NCBI GenBank assembly: GCA_963680875.1
Contig: OY804589.1
Coordinates: 24,540,353-24,604,352 of the forward strand
Reading direction: 5' to 3'
Source of the DNA: Bathymodiolus brooksi
Lineage: Eukaryota; Mollusca; Bivalvia; Mytilida; Modiolidae
DNA: 64,000 nt
Below the pieces are notes generated by a model, which saw only the letters and a program-made list of their open reading frames with translations, was not told the origin of the DNA and ran no database searches. Positions 23,601 through 33,568 of this stretch are shown in pieces. Position numbers and translations under genes: made by a program. How positions within the stretch are numbered: position 1 is the stretch's first letter; each line of letters begins with the position of its first letter.

Positions 23601-24185
23601 TCTGTCCTTTTTCTTTGGTCATTGTATTGTCTGTCCTTTTTCTTTGGTCATTGTATTGTCTGTCCTTTTTCTTTGGTCATTGTATTGTCTGTCCTTTTTC
23701 TTTGGTCATTGTATTGTCTGTCCTTTTTCTTTGGTCATTGTATTGTCTGTCCTTTTTCTTTGGTCATTGTATTGTCTGTCCTTTTTCTTTTGTCATTGTA
23801 TTGTCTGTCCTTTTTCTTTGGTCATTGTATTGTCTGTCCTTTTTCTTTGGTCATTGTATTGTCTGTCCTTTTTCTTTGGACATTGTATTGTCTGTCCTTT
23901 TTCTTTGGTCATTGTATTGTCTGTCCTTTTTCTTTGGTCATTGTATTGTCTTGTCCTTTTTTTGTGGTCATTGTATTGTCTGTCCTTTTTCTTTGGTCAT
24001 TGTATTGTCTGTCCTTTTTCTTTGGTCATTGTATTGTCTGTCCTTTTTCTTTGGTCATTGTATTGTCTGTCCTTTTTCTTTGGTCATTGTATTGTCTGTC
24101 CTTTTTCTTTGGTCATTGTATTGTCTGTCCTTTTTCTTTGGTCATTGTATTGTCTGTTCTTTTACCTCTTTGGTATCTTCAAACT
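20690..24185 (+). repeat. Satellite array C: 29-bp unit, about 118 copies, inside a copy of element S
   Basis: Unit TTTGGTCATTGTATTGTCTG plus TCCTTTTTC, with 28-bp variants lacking one G and base variants such as GGACATTG, GGCCATTG and CTCTCCG. It is entered from an S-type tail (TGATAACCCCTTTGGTATCA) and left through CTCTTTGGTATCTTCAAAC (24166-24184). The unit corresponds to the TTCTTTTGGCCATTGTATTG core of S. Because 29 is not a multiple of three and no plus-strand phase contains a stop, all three plus frames stay open for up to 1240 codons. No splice, start or composition evidence supports a gene. Confidence 0.95.
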
Positions 24186-24489
24186 TTTCCATCGTCAAGT
24201 TGTTCAATGTATATGTGGCGACATTATAAAATCACAGTTGTTTTATTTTATAGATTTCTTTTGATACATATAGTTACAATGTACGTAGGTTATCGATGAT
24301 GTTTTAAACAAGTAACACGTGGTATAAAATCATAAACTATCAACAAAATTATATCAATATTTCATGAATTAATTAACCAACAATATATTTAGAGAAACAA
24401 AAAATATCCCACTTCATTAAACTCACGTATAAAATAAAAAAAGGAAAAAAAATATTTCGTTGTTATTTCTATCACTAAATCGACATCTC

Positions 24490-24765
24490 TGCTGAGTGGA
24501 CTATTCGTCACTAAGTGGACTATTCGTCACCGAGTGGACTATTCGTCACCGAGTGGACTATTCGTCACTGAGTGGACTATTCGTCACTGAGTGGACTATT
24601 CGTCACTGAGTGGACTATTCGTCACTAAGTGGACTATTCGTCACTGAATGGACTATTCGTCACTGAGTGGACTATTTGTCACTGAGTGGACTATTTCGTT
24701 ACTGAGTGGACTATTCGTCACTGAGTGGATTATTCCTCATTGAGTGTATTATCCGTTGCTGTACT
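24490..24765 (+). repeat. Minisatellite of 19 bp, about 14 copies
   Basis: Unit CACTGAGTGGACTATTCGT with CACTAAG and CACCGAG variants; it decays at 24720-24765. No dispersed seed element was found elsewhere in the window. The region 24190-24489 before it is AT-rich with nothing recognisable. Confidence 0.9.
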
Positions 24766-25084
24766 GACATTGTTTATTAGTTAATTTCTTTTTAAATGAA
24801 CAAGTTCCCCAAAAATGCAATTTATTAAAACTAAGGTTCTCCTCCCTCAGACATAAGCAATTTGGCCCGACTTAGGCTATTCTGCTTAGGATCTTTCATT
24901 CATTTACTTGCTTTCAAAGATTTTAAACGTATTTGGCTTTCAATCGTTGGAATACGAGCGTACCTGATGAAGGTTAATATGGAAACGCAATTTTTGTATG
25001 TTCCTTTTTTTCGTAATTGATGATTTAAGAATCAAAAGCTAAATGTTTAATGTATGATACAGGTAACATCAACATGAACAAAGG

Positions 25085-25595
25085 GGCCCGGGGTGGCTCA
25101 ATGAGTTAGCTCGTTGTAGGGAGCCTTGGTGGCTCAATGAGTTAGGTCGTTGTAGGGGGCCCGGGTGGCTCAATGAGTTAGGTCGTTGTAGGGGGCCCGG
25201 GTGGCTCAATGAGTTAGGTCGTTGTAGGGGCCCGGGTGGTTCAATGAGTTAGGTCAGTGTAGGGGGCCCGGGTGGCTCAATGAGTTAGGTCGTTGTAGTG
25301 GGCCCGGGTGACTCAATGAGTTAGGTCGTTGTAGGGCCCGGGTGGCTCAATGAGTCAGGTCGTTGGATTACCTAACAACTCATACAAGCCTATCACCAAT
25401 ACGGCGTGGGTTCGCACCCAGCTTTGTAAATTAAAAAAGGGTGCACTCGACTCGCAGCCGCAAGTGATAAAGTTTACCAGTTGCTTGCCCATGGTTGGTG
25501 GTTCTCTCCGGGTACTCCGGCTTCCTCCATCACTAAAACTGGTCGTCATGATATAGCTGAAATATTGCTGAAAGTGGCGTTAAACACCAACATTC
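25085..25595 (+). mobile_element. SINE beta copy whose tRNA-like head is tandemly repeated about 8 times
   Basis: From 25334 a complete SINE is present: head GGGTGGCTCAATGAGTCAGG (A box) and GCGTGGGTTCGCACCC (B box), body with GTGCACTCGACTCGCAGC, and the common tail ATATAGCTGAAATATTGCTG. Upstream, 25085-25333 is a run of about seven more copies of the 36-bp head segment GGCTCAATGAGTTAGGTCGT, each bringing its own A-box-like word but no B box. Confidence 0.85.
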
Positions 25596-25930
25596 AAATG
25601 CAATTCAAAATGAACAACACGAAATCAGATTACGCGTAGAAAATATAATGTCAATGGTAAAGACAACCAAACCCAAATATCATGAGATTCATTTTTAATC
25701 GTTAGATACAAATGTTCCTGATTTTCTTTGGTAAAGTTGAACCTCGAAATTTAGAGCACCGGGAAATCCTTACGCCAAGTGGAACATATCCGTGGTCAGT
25801 TTAGACAGACCAGATATTGAGAACATGTTTTTGTGTGAAAAAACAACCTTTAATTAAACAGATTTCTCAAATTCTGTGTCTATTACTTATTCAAATTTTC
25901 AACTGCTATTTATATCCAATGTAAACCAAT

Positions 25931-26132
25931 GGACCGTCGTGGTCGTGATCGTATGGTAGTTGGATTTACAACTACCTATGCCATCAGTGCCTATCACCAC
26001 TAAAGTTGTGAGTTCGAATCCGGCCCATGGTGGCAGGTTTGTGGATTTCTCCGGGTACTCCGGTTCCCTCTGCCAATAAAACTAACCGCCATGATATAGC
26101 TGAAATATTGTTAAACGTAGCGTTAAACATCA
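25931..26132 (+). mobile_element. SINE alpha family copy, internally shortened
   Basis: Head CGTATGGTAGTTGGATTTAC and GTGAGTTCGAATCCGG, then a shortened body joining directly to GTGGATTTCTCCGGGTACTC, and tail TGATATAGCTGAAATATTG. A body segment of about 60 bases present in other copies is missing. Confidence 0.8.
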
Positions 26133-26389
26133 AAGCCATGACCCTCAAAACGACGAAATTAAAAAGAAAAGTCAAGGAACTTCTCATTTTCGGAGTTCGG
26201 TAATTTTGTTATTACCCTTATTTCCATCAACCCACGAAAATTGATATCAATGAAAATAGGTAACACCATTGTAGTGAATCGAGTTTCTCTACAATATAAT
26301 AACAAATCTATTTTTTTAACGATTTTTCCGTGTTGTGATATCCGCTACGATTTCCAGATAAAAGGGATGTTCGGTTCGTCTTTACATCC

Positions 26390-26575
26390 AGGTGTTTGTA
26401 GGAGGGTTCATTTCTTATTTACGTTATTTGTGTTTGCTTGCGCACTGTGGAGTCTAACACATATTGTGTTTTTTTATGTTTTCGTCTTGCGTCCTGTGTA
26501 CCGAATATGCTGCCAGTTTCTCTGGATTGTCCATTCTTGATTGCCCCTTCGGTTTTCTCTAACGTTTCTACCTTA
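26390..26575 (+). repeat. Element S2 copy
   Basis: Has GTCCTGTGTACCGAATATGC, GTTTCTCTGGATTGTCCATT and TTGATTGCCCCTTCGG, matching the antisense copy at 18027-18250. S2 is related to S in layout (a GGGTTC start, an ACC-x-TT-GGT-type tail) but diverged in sequence. The open frames across it are not convincing genes. Confidence 0.6.
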
Positions 26576-26771
26576 TCCAGATTATTATTGAGACTAAACT
26601 ACATCACTACAGTACAACTGATCGTGGGACTTGTCAAAAAAACTCAGATTTACACTTTATATAACAGTTTTCTAATTCCTCTAGAAATTATTATCATCAA
26701 CACGTATTTGTTCTGCATTATTTCATATAAGTGTAACGATATGAATGAAATAGGTAGAGCATGGGGGTAGG

Positions 26772-27028
26772 GTTATGGAGTTTGACGCCACTTTCAACAA
26801 TATTTTAATTATATCGTGGTAATCATTTTTATTGTTGGAGGAAAGCTGAGTACCCAGAGAAAACTACCGACCTGCCGCAAGTCACTAGAGCATACATTAT
26901 CACATAATGTTGTATGGAATACATCTCGCCATGAGCGAATTCGAACTCACAACTTTAGTGCTGATATGCACTGATTGCATAGGCAGATGTAAATCCAACT
27001 ACCATACCATCCCGACCATGATGATTCC
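26772..27028 (-). mobile_element. SINE alpha copy directly downstream of the fucosyltransferase
   Basis: Antisense copy with the complement of the tail (CGCCACTTTCAACAATATTT), body (GAGTACCCAGAGAAAAC) and head (GAATTCGAACTCACAACTTT, AAATCCAACTACCATACC). It lies 45 bp past the fucosyltransferase stop codon and in the same transcriptional sense. Confidence 0.85.
26828..26833 (-). promoter_or_regulatory. Candidate SINE-supplied polyadenylation signal
   Basis: TTTATT on the plus strand, read as AATAAA on the minus strand, about 240 bases after the fucosyltransferase stop. It is the AATAAAACTG-type word found in the sense strand of most alpha SINE copies here. No AATAAA was noticed between it and the stop codon. 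Confidence 0.4.
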
Positions 27029-27072
27029 TCAGGATAGACCATAAAGCGATACTGTGTTGTATTAAGTCACCA

Positions 27073-28281
27073 TTACAGTCCAATCCATCGCGGAGGAAAG
27101 TAGTCCCTTCTGTCGCGGCTGTAGTACGTCCACACTTCACTACCCACTTTAGCAAAATCTTTACAATAAACAGTAGTTCCGTTGCATAACCATGCACCCC
27201 ACCATCCTATAGTTCCAGTTGTTATAATCGTATGGTTGAGGAGAGTTAAGGCACATAAATCTATCACTATAGAGTTATTTCCGAAAATTACCACGTCATT
27301 GTTGTGTCCAGAAATAGCATCCTTGACCCAGTTGACGTCTTCCGTAATATATTCCATCATCACTATAAAAACCGGACTTTTAAAATGCGTCCTGAAATAA
27401 TTCACTGCATTTCTGATATAATCTTTTGATGCTGTCAGATGACCCTCCTCCCTGACCTCAGAGCTGTTTTTATCCCCCAGTCTTACGTGAACGCCTACAA
27501 TTTCCGAATTTAATACGGGTTGTCCTCTTTGTTTTAAAACATTCACTGCAGAATGAATTCTGTCACGTGTTTCCTCTATCACAAAATGAGGAAATGTAAA
27601 CTGTTCCCGAATTTCATCCTGTACGTTGCTAAAATAGTAATACGATTGAAGGTATGAGTCGTGATATATATTTACATGTGTAGGGAAATCGTACACTTTT
27701 TTTTCAAACAAACTTGGTTTTATTTCCGCATACCAATATGCAGTTTGGCATATCGATGCATTCGTGATAACCTTTGCCTTAAGATTCGTGAAGACTTTCA
27801 GAATGTCAGCATCATCGTTCACCACAAACGTCATACCCTTATCTTTAGCAATAGCATATAAAGAAGCGTATATGAACATCAAATTTCCAAATCGACCCAA
27901 ATTCCAGTTTGCACACAAATAATGTTCCTGTTTTTCAACCTCACTGTTCCCTTGTGTGACAGGTTTAAAATCCTGTTCTTTTCTATTTCTAATGCGTGTA
28001 AAATTAAACTCCCGTCTCCTTTTCCGTTCAAGTTTTTGTTGTTCTTTATTCGATAATTGTATTGCTGTTTGTTGCGTCTGATTTACATGGTTTTCATCTT
28101 TGCCTGTGAAATTTCTAACACTAATTACAGATGTATTCCAATGTTTTAAAAGTTTGGGTTCCTCATTATCATAAATGCTTAAATCAGAAATGGTATGACT
28201 TGTATATGTTAAGCACAAAATAAATATAGAGATCGCTGCTATACAACAAACTGAAACGAAAAAAACCCCGTAATTAGTCAT
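27073..28281 (-). CDS. GT11 family galactoside alpha-1,2-fucosyltransferase-like protein, single exon
   Basis: 402 residues, intact, ATG at 28281. A short cytoplasmic start and a hydrophobic anchor at residues about 6-26 give a type II Golgi membrane layout. A charged, Lys/Arg-rich stem follows to about residue 120. The catalytic domain opens with NLGRFGNLMFIYASLYAIA (127-145). The GDP-fucose binding motif is GVHVRLGD (263-270), the usual H-x-R-x-G-D form, and the second family motif is TTGTIGWWGAWL (354-365). The end YFPPRWIGL is also family-like. Several N-glycosylation sequons are present (for example residues 49, 57, 67, 93, 272 and 349). Expected reaction: transfer of fucose from GDP-fucose to a terminal galactose in alpha-1,2 linkage; the acceptor here is inferred, not shown. 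Being intronless, the gene may belong to an expanded family, which is common in molluscs. No neighbour suggests a pathway. Confidence 0.93.
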   Translation of the reverse strand: MTNYGVFFVSVCCIAAISIFILCLTYTSHTISDLSIYDNEEPKLLKHWNTSVISVRNFTGKDENHVNQTQQTAIQLSNKEQQKLERKRRREFNFTRIRNRKEQDFKPVTQGNSEVEKQEHYLCANWNLGRFGNLMFIYASLYAIAKDKGMTFVVNDDADILKVFTNLKAKVITNASICQTAYWYAEIKPSLFEKKVYDFPTHVNIYHDSYLQSYYYFSNVQDEIREQFTFPHFVIEETRDRIHSAVNVLKQRGQPVLNSEIVGVHVRLGDKNSSEVREEGHLTASKDYIRNAVNYFRTHFKSPVFIVMMEYITEDVNWVKDAISGHNNDVVIFGNNSIVIDLCALTLLNHTIITTGTIGWWGAWLCNGTTVYCKDFAKVGSEVWTYYSRDRRDYFPPRWIGL

Positions 28282-28409
28282 ATTGTATACAGTAGAACAA
28301 TCTTATCGCGAATTCAGATAGTTCGAAGAAAACATTTATTCCGTGTATGGTCATGCGTACCACATTGAACAGGAACTGTCTAGCCTTTCGGAGTACGTGA
28401 GTTCAGCAA

Positions 28410-28560
28410 TGGTTTTAGCAAGGTTCGTGTTGCTCTATCTTTTGTTTTCTAGGTCGTGTTTTGTTGATAATTTGTTTTCGTTTTTACTTTTGGCAATTGC
28501 AATGTCTGTTCTTAGAATTACGGATTCTGATTAATGTTTTGATGACTTCCGACTTTTCCG
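28410..28560 (+). repeat. Single copy of element S
   Basis: Diverged but collinear with the solo copy at 43500-43690: AGGTTCGTGTTGCTCTATCT, TTTTGTTGATAATTTG, CTTTTGGCAATTGCAATGTC and ATTACGGATTCTGATTA. A further antisense S scrap is at 28605-28640. It sits just upstream of the fucosyltransferase start. Confidence 0.65.
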
Positions 28561-28968
28561 GAATAGAACAATCACCCATGCCTTAACCTTTAATACAACT
28601 AGAAACGTTTAAAATACCAAAAGAAGTAATCAGAATCAATTAATTTCAAGTCAGCACCTATCCCCTGGCTAATATTAAGTTCAGGTTTCGAACGTGTTGA
28701 CTATATTTGTCGTTTATAGGCATAGGGAATGTTATCGGCTCTTAGCAAATATAATTGTTGTAGAAATAAAATAGTTCGGAAGCAAACCCCAATTTTCACA
28801 TATTTATATCACCAAACCTCATTACCCACTATTCGAAAGATGAAAAGATTATTGAGTTTGGATCCCATTAACTGGTCCAACTCCGCCACATTGTTATACC
28901 TTTTCATATTGAGGACTTGGATTTTAATCGGAAATTCTCGTAGTCTTTTTGCGTTGAGTTATTTGAGG

Positions 28969-29020
28969 TGAGAGGTAATTAGAGGTAATTAGAGGTGTAA
29001 TTAGAGGTAATTAGAGGTAT
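28969..29020 (+). repeat. Short tandem repeat of about 10 bp
   Basis: Five copies of TAATTAGAGG with one GTG insertion. Confidence 0.8.
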
Positions 29021-30339
29021 TTTGCTTTTGTGGTGCAATTTTAAATTTGAAGGCGTTCTGTTTCGGAGCGATTCCAGACATAATGATAGAATTGACTGCC
29101 TGTGTATGACTACAGGTCTACCTCCTTCAGGATCCAAGAAAGGGGCCTCATAGCTTAACTAGCACAGGGCCTCATTTGTCTTAAATCCGGGACTATCCGT
29201 GCTGTCGCCAGACTGCTTCATTTAAAAACACGACCACGATATATAGTGGGAAATGTAAAAAAAAAAACATGCTATGCCCTCTGTAGGACTATCCGTGATG
29301 TCGGTAGATTGTTTTATCTAACAAATAACTTACCCTTAGCTCTACTTCTCCACAAACGAGGGAAATATTGTTTGTTCTGAAGAATAAAACAAAGCTAGTT
29401 GATACTTAAAGTATATTTGTCAAATAATTTACCCGCAACTTCATAAAACAGAATAAATATGTCATTTAGCGGTTGGAAATTAAATATGTAACACTTTATA
29501 TTTTTAATAAATACTCCGATTCGGGAATATAAAATATACCAGGGTTGTTATAAACGTATATGTCTAGTATTGCTCAGTTATTGCTTAAAACCAGAGAATA
29601 GAACTACAGCATAGCTATGTGCGCTTCGGTTATACATGTATGCTTCTAAATGTGGCAGAATAATCAAGGAAGATAAGGTGGCCACATAATGATAGAAATA
29701 GAATAGGCAAATTAAGGCGGAGGGCGTAAGCCTTATCTAAATTTGTTTTAGAATTTACAAGGATTTTCCCCACAATTTTGGTCCCACTGTAGAGCAAAAA
29801 TATGTAGCGGACCCTCTTTCCTTGTGTATGTGGGAATTTATACTCCACCAGAAAATTATAGTATTTATAACAGATAGTGGCGGAATATTGTGTCTTTCAA
29901 CGGCCACCAGTAACCGCCCCTAACAAAGTTAAAATATAATTATAATTATTTTTATACTCATATGGTGCTGCAAATTGTTTTTTACGGTATTGAATCATTC
30001 ATATATTCAAAATCAAAATGCAAATCATATTTTTGTTTTATGTATAAGACTGATTGTGGGCGTTTTACGATTTTCATATGACAACTAATTGTTTAACGTC
30101 ATATGACACCAAACCACATAGAGTGGTAATTATAAGCCATGTGTTGTGTGCGTGTGTCATTTCCGGTCAACAGCTGTGTGTCGTAAAAATGAATTTATAA
30201 AAACATAATAAAACATTGTATGTTTAACTACCTACATTTGTACGTGTGCAACAATACAATAAATCTCTCCTTACAAACAATTTTATACATAGTTAAAATT
30301 AAATTTAAAAAAAAACTATGTCTTTTTTTTATGAATCAC
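29021..30339. other. AT-rich intergenic stretch
   Basis: No gene, array or complete element was seen. Short open frames lack splice sites or recognisable motifs. Confidence 0.5.
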
Positions 30340-30347
30340 TGAAAATG

Positions 30348-31462
30348 CACAGGCACTTGTTTCATTCAAAAAATATATGCCCCCTCCTCTTCCTTACTTC
30401 AAAGTAAACATCTACCATTTTCCCCTTCCCCACTTCGCCTCAATATTTTTCGCTTATTTGTGATCCTTTCGCTGACCCAATTATATCGTTACACTCCCGA
30501 GATATTTCTCTTTTCGACTGCCACATTTAAATATACCTACCGGGCCAATCGTTACTACTCGGCCATTCTCGCTACCCTGGAAATAACCTCGTACGTACAT
30601 AGTAGAAATTCTTCTTAAATTGTTTGCCGGAAGTTAAGTTAAGTTAAGCTGCACAAAAATATAGTCCACGAAAATCCAATATGGAACACATACTAAGTAA
30701 AATCTAATCATGCAAAACTAATTAAAACTTTAATTGAAATATAGAAAATTGTTTAAAATATAACTTTATCAAATTTTCATGTAACTGACATTTGAAAAGT
30801 AGTGCGATTTATACGCCTAATACATACGAGGTTATTTGCAGGGTAGCGAGAATGACCGAGTAGTTACGATTGCTACCGGGCTCCCTCAGACGAATTGGAC
30901 AAGAAAAGACAGCGAACGTAGCTAATTAAAAATTTCAGTCAATGAAACGGATACAGCCACTTCCAGTTTGCGCTGGATTTTTCATATGCATTCGGAATTC
31001 TCTAGACCAGCCATGTGTAACAATGCCACATGATCATCTCCTCTCAGATGTAAAGTAAGCCTTTAAAATACAGATAATTGTTCCAATGCAGATTATAAAA
31101 ATATGTTCAACTCCAAATTACTGACATTTGATTTTTAAAGCACCTTTTTTTTAATTTTCTAAATCAATTTAAACCGGACCGGAAGTGGCTGTATCCGTTT
31201 CATTGACTGAAATTTTTAATAAGCCACGTTCGCTGACTTTTCTTGTCCATTTCGTCTGAGGGGGGCCCGGTAGGTATATTTAAATGTGGCAGTCGAAAAG
31301 AGAAATATCTCAGGAGTGTAACGATATAATTGGGTCAGCGAAAGGATTACAAATAAGCGAAAAATATTGAGGCGAAGTGGGGAAGGGGAAAAGGGTAGAT
31401 GTTTACCTTGAAGTAAGGAAGAGGAAGGGGCATATATGTTTTGAATGAAACAAGTGCCTGTG
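30348..31462. mobile_element. Foldback-like DNA transposon O with about 300-bp inverted repeats
   Basis: Left end CACAGGCACTTGTTTCATTC; the right end is its complement, ending at 31462. The arms pair over about 300 bases: 30348-30545 continuing at 30882-30970, against 31170-31462. They share for example TTTAAATATACCTACCGGGC and TGAAACGGATACAGCCACTT. The unpaired centre is about 200 bp. Flanking direct repeats are TGAAAATG at 30340-30347 and 31463-31470. An 8-bp duplication fits hAT, P or Merlin; no transposase is encoded. Its left arm is interrupted by M1. Confidence 0.85.
30546..30872. mobile_element. Transposon M1, copy 2, nested in transposon O
   Basis: The same long inverted repeats as 3283-3582 and the opposite internal orientation. 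It is flanked by the 9-bp direct repeat CTACCGGGC (30537-30545, 30873-30881). The right arm of O has this site once and uninterrupted (its complement near 31263-31273, with small changes), which shows the pre-insertion state. Confidence 0.88.
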
Positions 31463-31532
31463 TGAAAATGTCTTTAATAAGTGGTTGATGAAAAATACTT
31501 GCATACTAATAAATTATAGAATTATGTTTGGC

Positions 31533-31799
31533 TTTGGCTTGGTTTATGGTGTTCAGCGTCACTTTCAATAGTATTTCATTTATATCGTGACGGTCAGTTT
31601 TATTGGTGGAGGAAATCGGAGTACCCAGATAATCCACAGACCTGTCGCAAGTCACTGACAAACTTTATCACAAAATGTTGTATCGAGTACTCATCGCCAT
31701 TAGCGGGATTCGAATTCACAACTGAACCGAGGTGATAGGCATTGCTTGCACAGGTAGTTGTAAATCCAACTACCATACCATCATCACCACGACGGTCCC
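31533..31799 (-). mobile_element. SINE alpha family copy, antisense
   Basis: Has the complement of the family tail, body (TTGGTGGAGGAAATCGGAGT) and head (GGGATTCGAATTCACAACTG, GTAAATCCAACTACCATACC). Full length. Confidence 0.85.
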
Positions 31800-32202
31800 C
31801 TTAAAAAAATTGTGAGAAGATAATAACTTCGTCATAATCTTGTATGCTCTGCTGTGTAACCCCGTTATCTCGTACTAGTATATACGATAATTCGCTTTAT
31901 TGATTACTGCGCATTCAGTTAATTTCGTGGATACCGATTATCGCGGTTTGAAAAACAAAAAGTAGCATCTTAAGATTCGTGGATCCCCCACCCACGGAAC
32001 ATAATTATATATGGTGACAAATATTTTTTTGATTTCTTAATTTCGTTGTTTGATTATACGACCGATGAAAATCCACGAATAATGGTTTTTCAATGGATAA
32101 TAATGAATTCACAGTAAATATTTGGTCCGTTCGTAGTAACTTTAAGACACTTTATGATGAATAATTCGAACTTACGAAGTAAAATTGATGGTACCTTAAT
32201 TT

Positions 32203-32975
32203 GACTTCATCAAATCAAGTTTCCATTTTGACCTTGTCTCACCGAGGTTCGATTCTTGACTACGTCACAACGAGGTTGGACATTTGACTTTGTCACAACG
32301 AGATTTGATGTTTGCTTTCGCCACAATGACATTCGATTTTTAACTTCGTCACAACGAGGTCTGGTTTTTGACTTAGTCACAATGAGATTAACCCGAATAA
32401 TCCAGTCGTTATATTACGCTCCCTCTGGTCGCTACATTAACGCCTGGATGCATTCATTGATATAATCCGTCAAACCGGAAATAGTAAATCGCTATGACTT
32501 ATGTGTATTACGACATCGCCATTAGGCATGAATGGCGCGTAAAATTTGAGGAGCTAATTTAAGCAAGTGTTTGTAAATAATGTCCAATGGATGCGATCTA
32601 CTGCCACTTTTTGCTTTTCTCTGAATTTAAAGGTGTATTTGTCTTCTAAATTTGCAAAGGCACAATCATTCTCCATGTTTGTTTTGTCAATATTACAAAC
32701 GGAAGTAAAGGAAGTCACTAATGCGCATACGCGCTAATATCTGACATTTGATTGGTCGTCTGAACCAGACAGCAGCTGACGGAGTTTTTCCATTGGGCGC
32801 TTTCAAGCCCTCATCTAACGATAGTGCCGATAGAGGGCGCAGTATTATTCATGCTACAATGAGATTCGAGTTTAGACCTTGTCACAACGAGGTTTGATTT
32901 TTTATCTTGTCACAACGAGGTTTGATTTTTTATCTTGTCACAACGAGGTTCGATTTTTGACCACGTCATAACGAG
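32203..32975 (+). repeat. Degenerate ~32-bp repeats split by a 469-bp insert
   Basis: Repeats of the type TTTGACTTNGTCACAACGAG run at 32203-32390 (about 6 copies) and 32859-32975 (about 4 copies). The segment between (32391-32858) is unrelated and has weakly inverted ends (GAATAAT with CCCTCT words). The word ACAATGAGATT occurs on both sides, so the insert could be a transposon with an 11-bp duplication, although the repeat itself could also supply this match. Confidence 0.6.
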
Positions 32976-33568
32976 ATTATATTATAGTGTTGTGGATGTC
33001 GGTCAAAAGCTCACTGAGACTTGTGTTTGTATTTGTTGCTTTAGCATACCGACTTTAAATGAAACTTTCTTATCTTCTATTGAAAAGAGTAACCTTGCTA
33101 TCATATTTGGAATTAACCACTAAATGTCTTGAGTTATATTGTACATACCGTTTTTATTTTTGATAGATGAAATGGAAGCATCTCAGTGAAATAAGTGTCT
33201 ATATCAGAACTTTGTGTGTAGTTGAATGTCGCTGTAAAAAACGTAGAATTGAGTGCAAGTTTTACGCTAATTTCAGCAATGTTTAGCTACAGACAAACCT
33301 GAATTGTGGAAGGGAGCAACCATTTAACTTTTAGAGGGCTATGTTTCAAAAAAAATATTTTCCCAAATTTTGTAGATAAAATAATTATATAATAAATTGA
33401 TCCAAAAAATGGAAGAAATAAATAACCTTTTTTTAAGCATAACTAAATAATCTTACTCGCTGGAGTTTTCAACCAGAAAGTTTGATAAAATTTGAAGAAA
33501 ATTACAGATTTTTTTAAATTAAAAAATAAGGCCTGCCCACTAATAGTTAAATGGTCGGTCCCTAAATT

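Noticed and set aside
20577..24299. Open frames of up to 1240 codons on the plus strand
   Set aside because: They come from a 29-bp satellite without stops in any plus phase. All three frames are open at once, the product is a monotonous hydrophobic repeat, and the array is clearly an expansion of dispersed element S.
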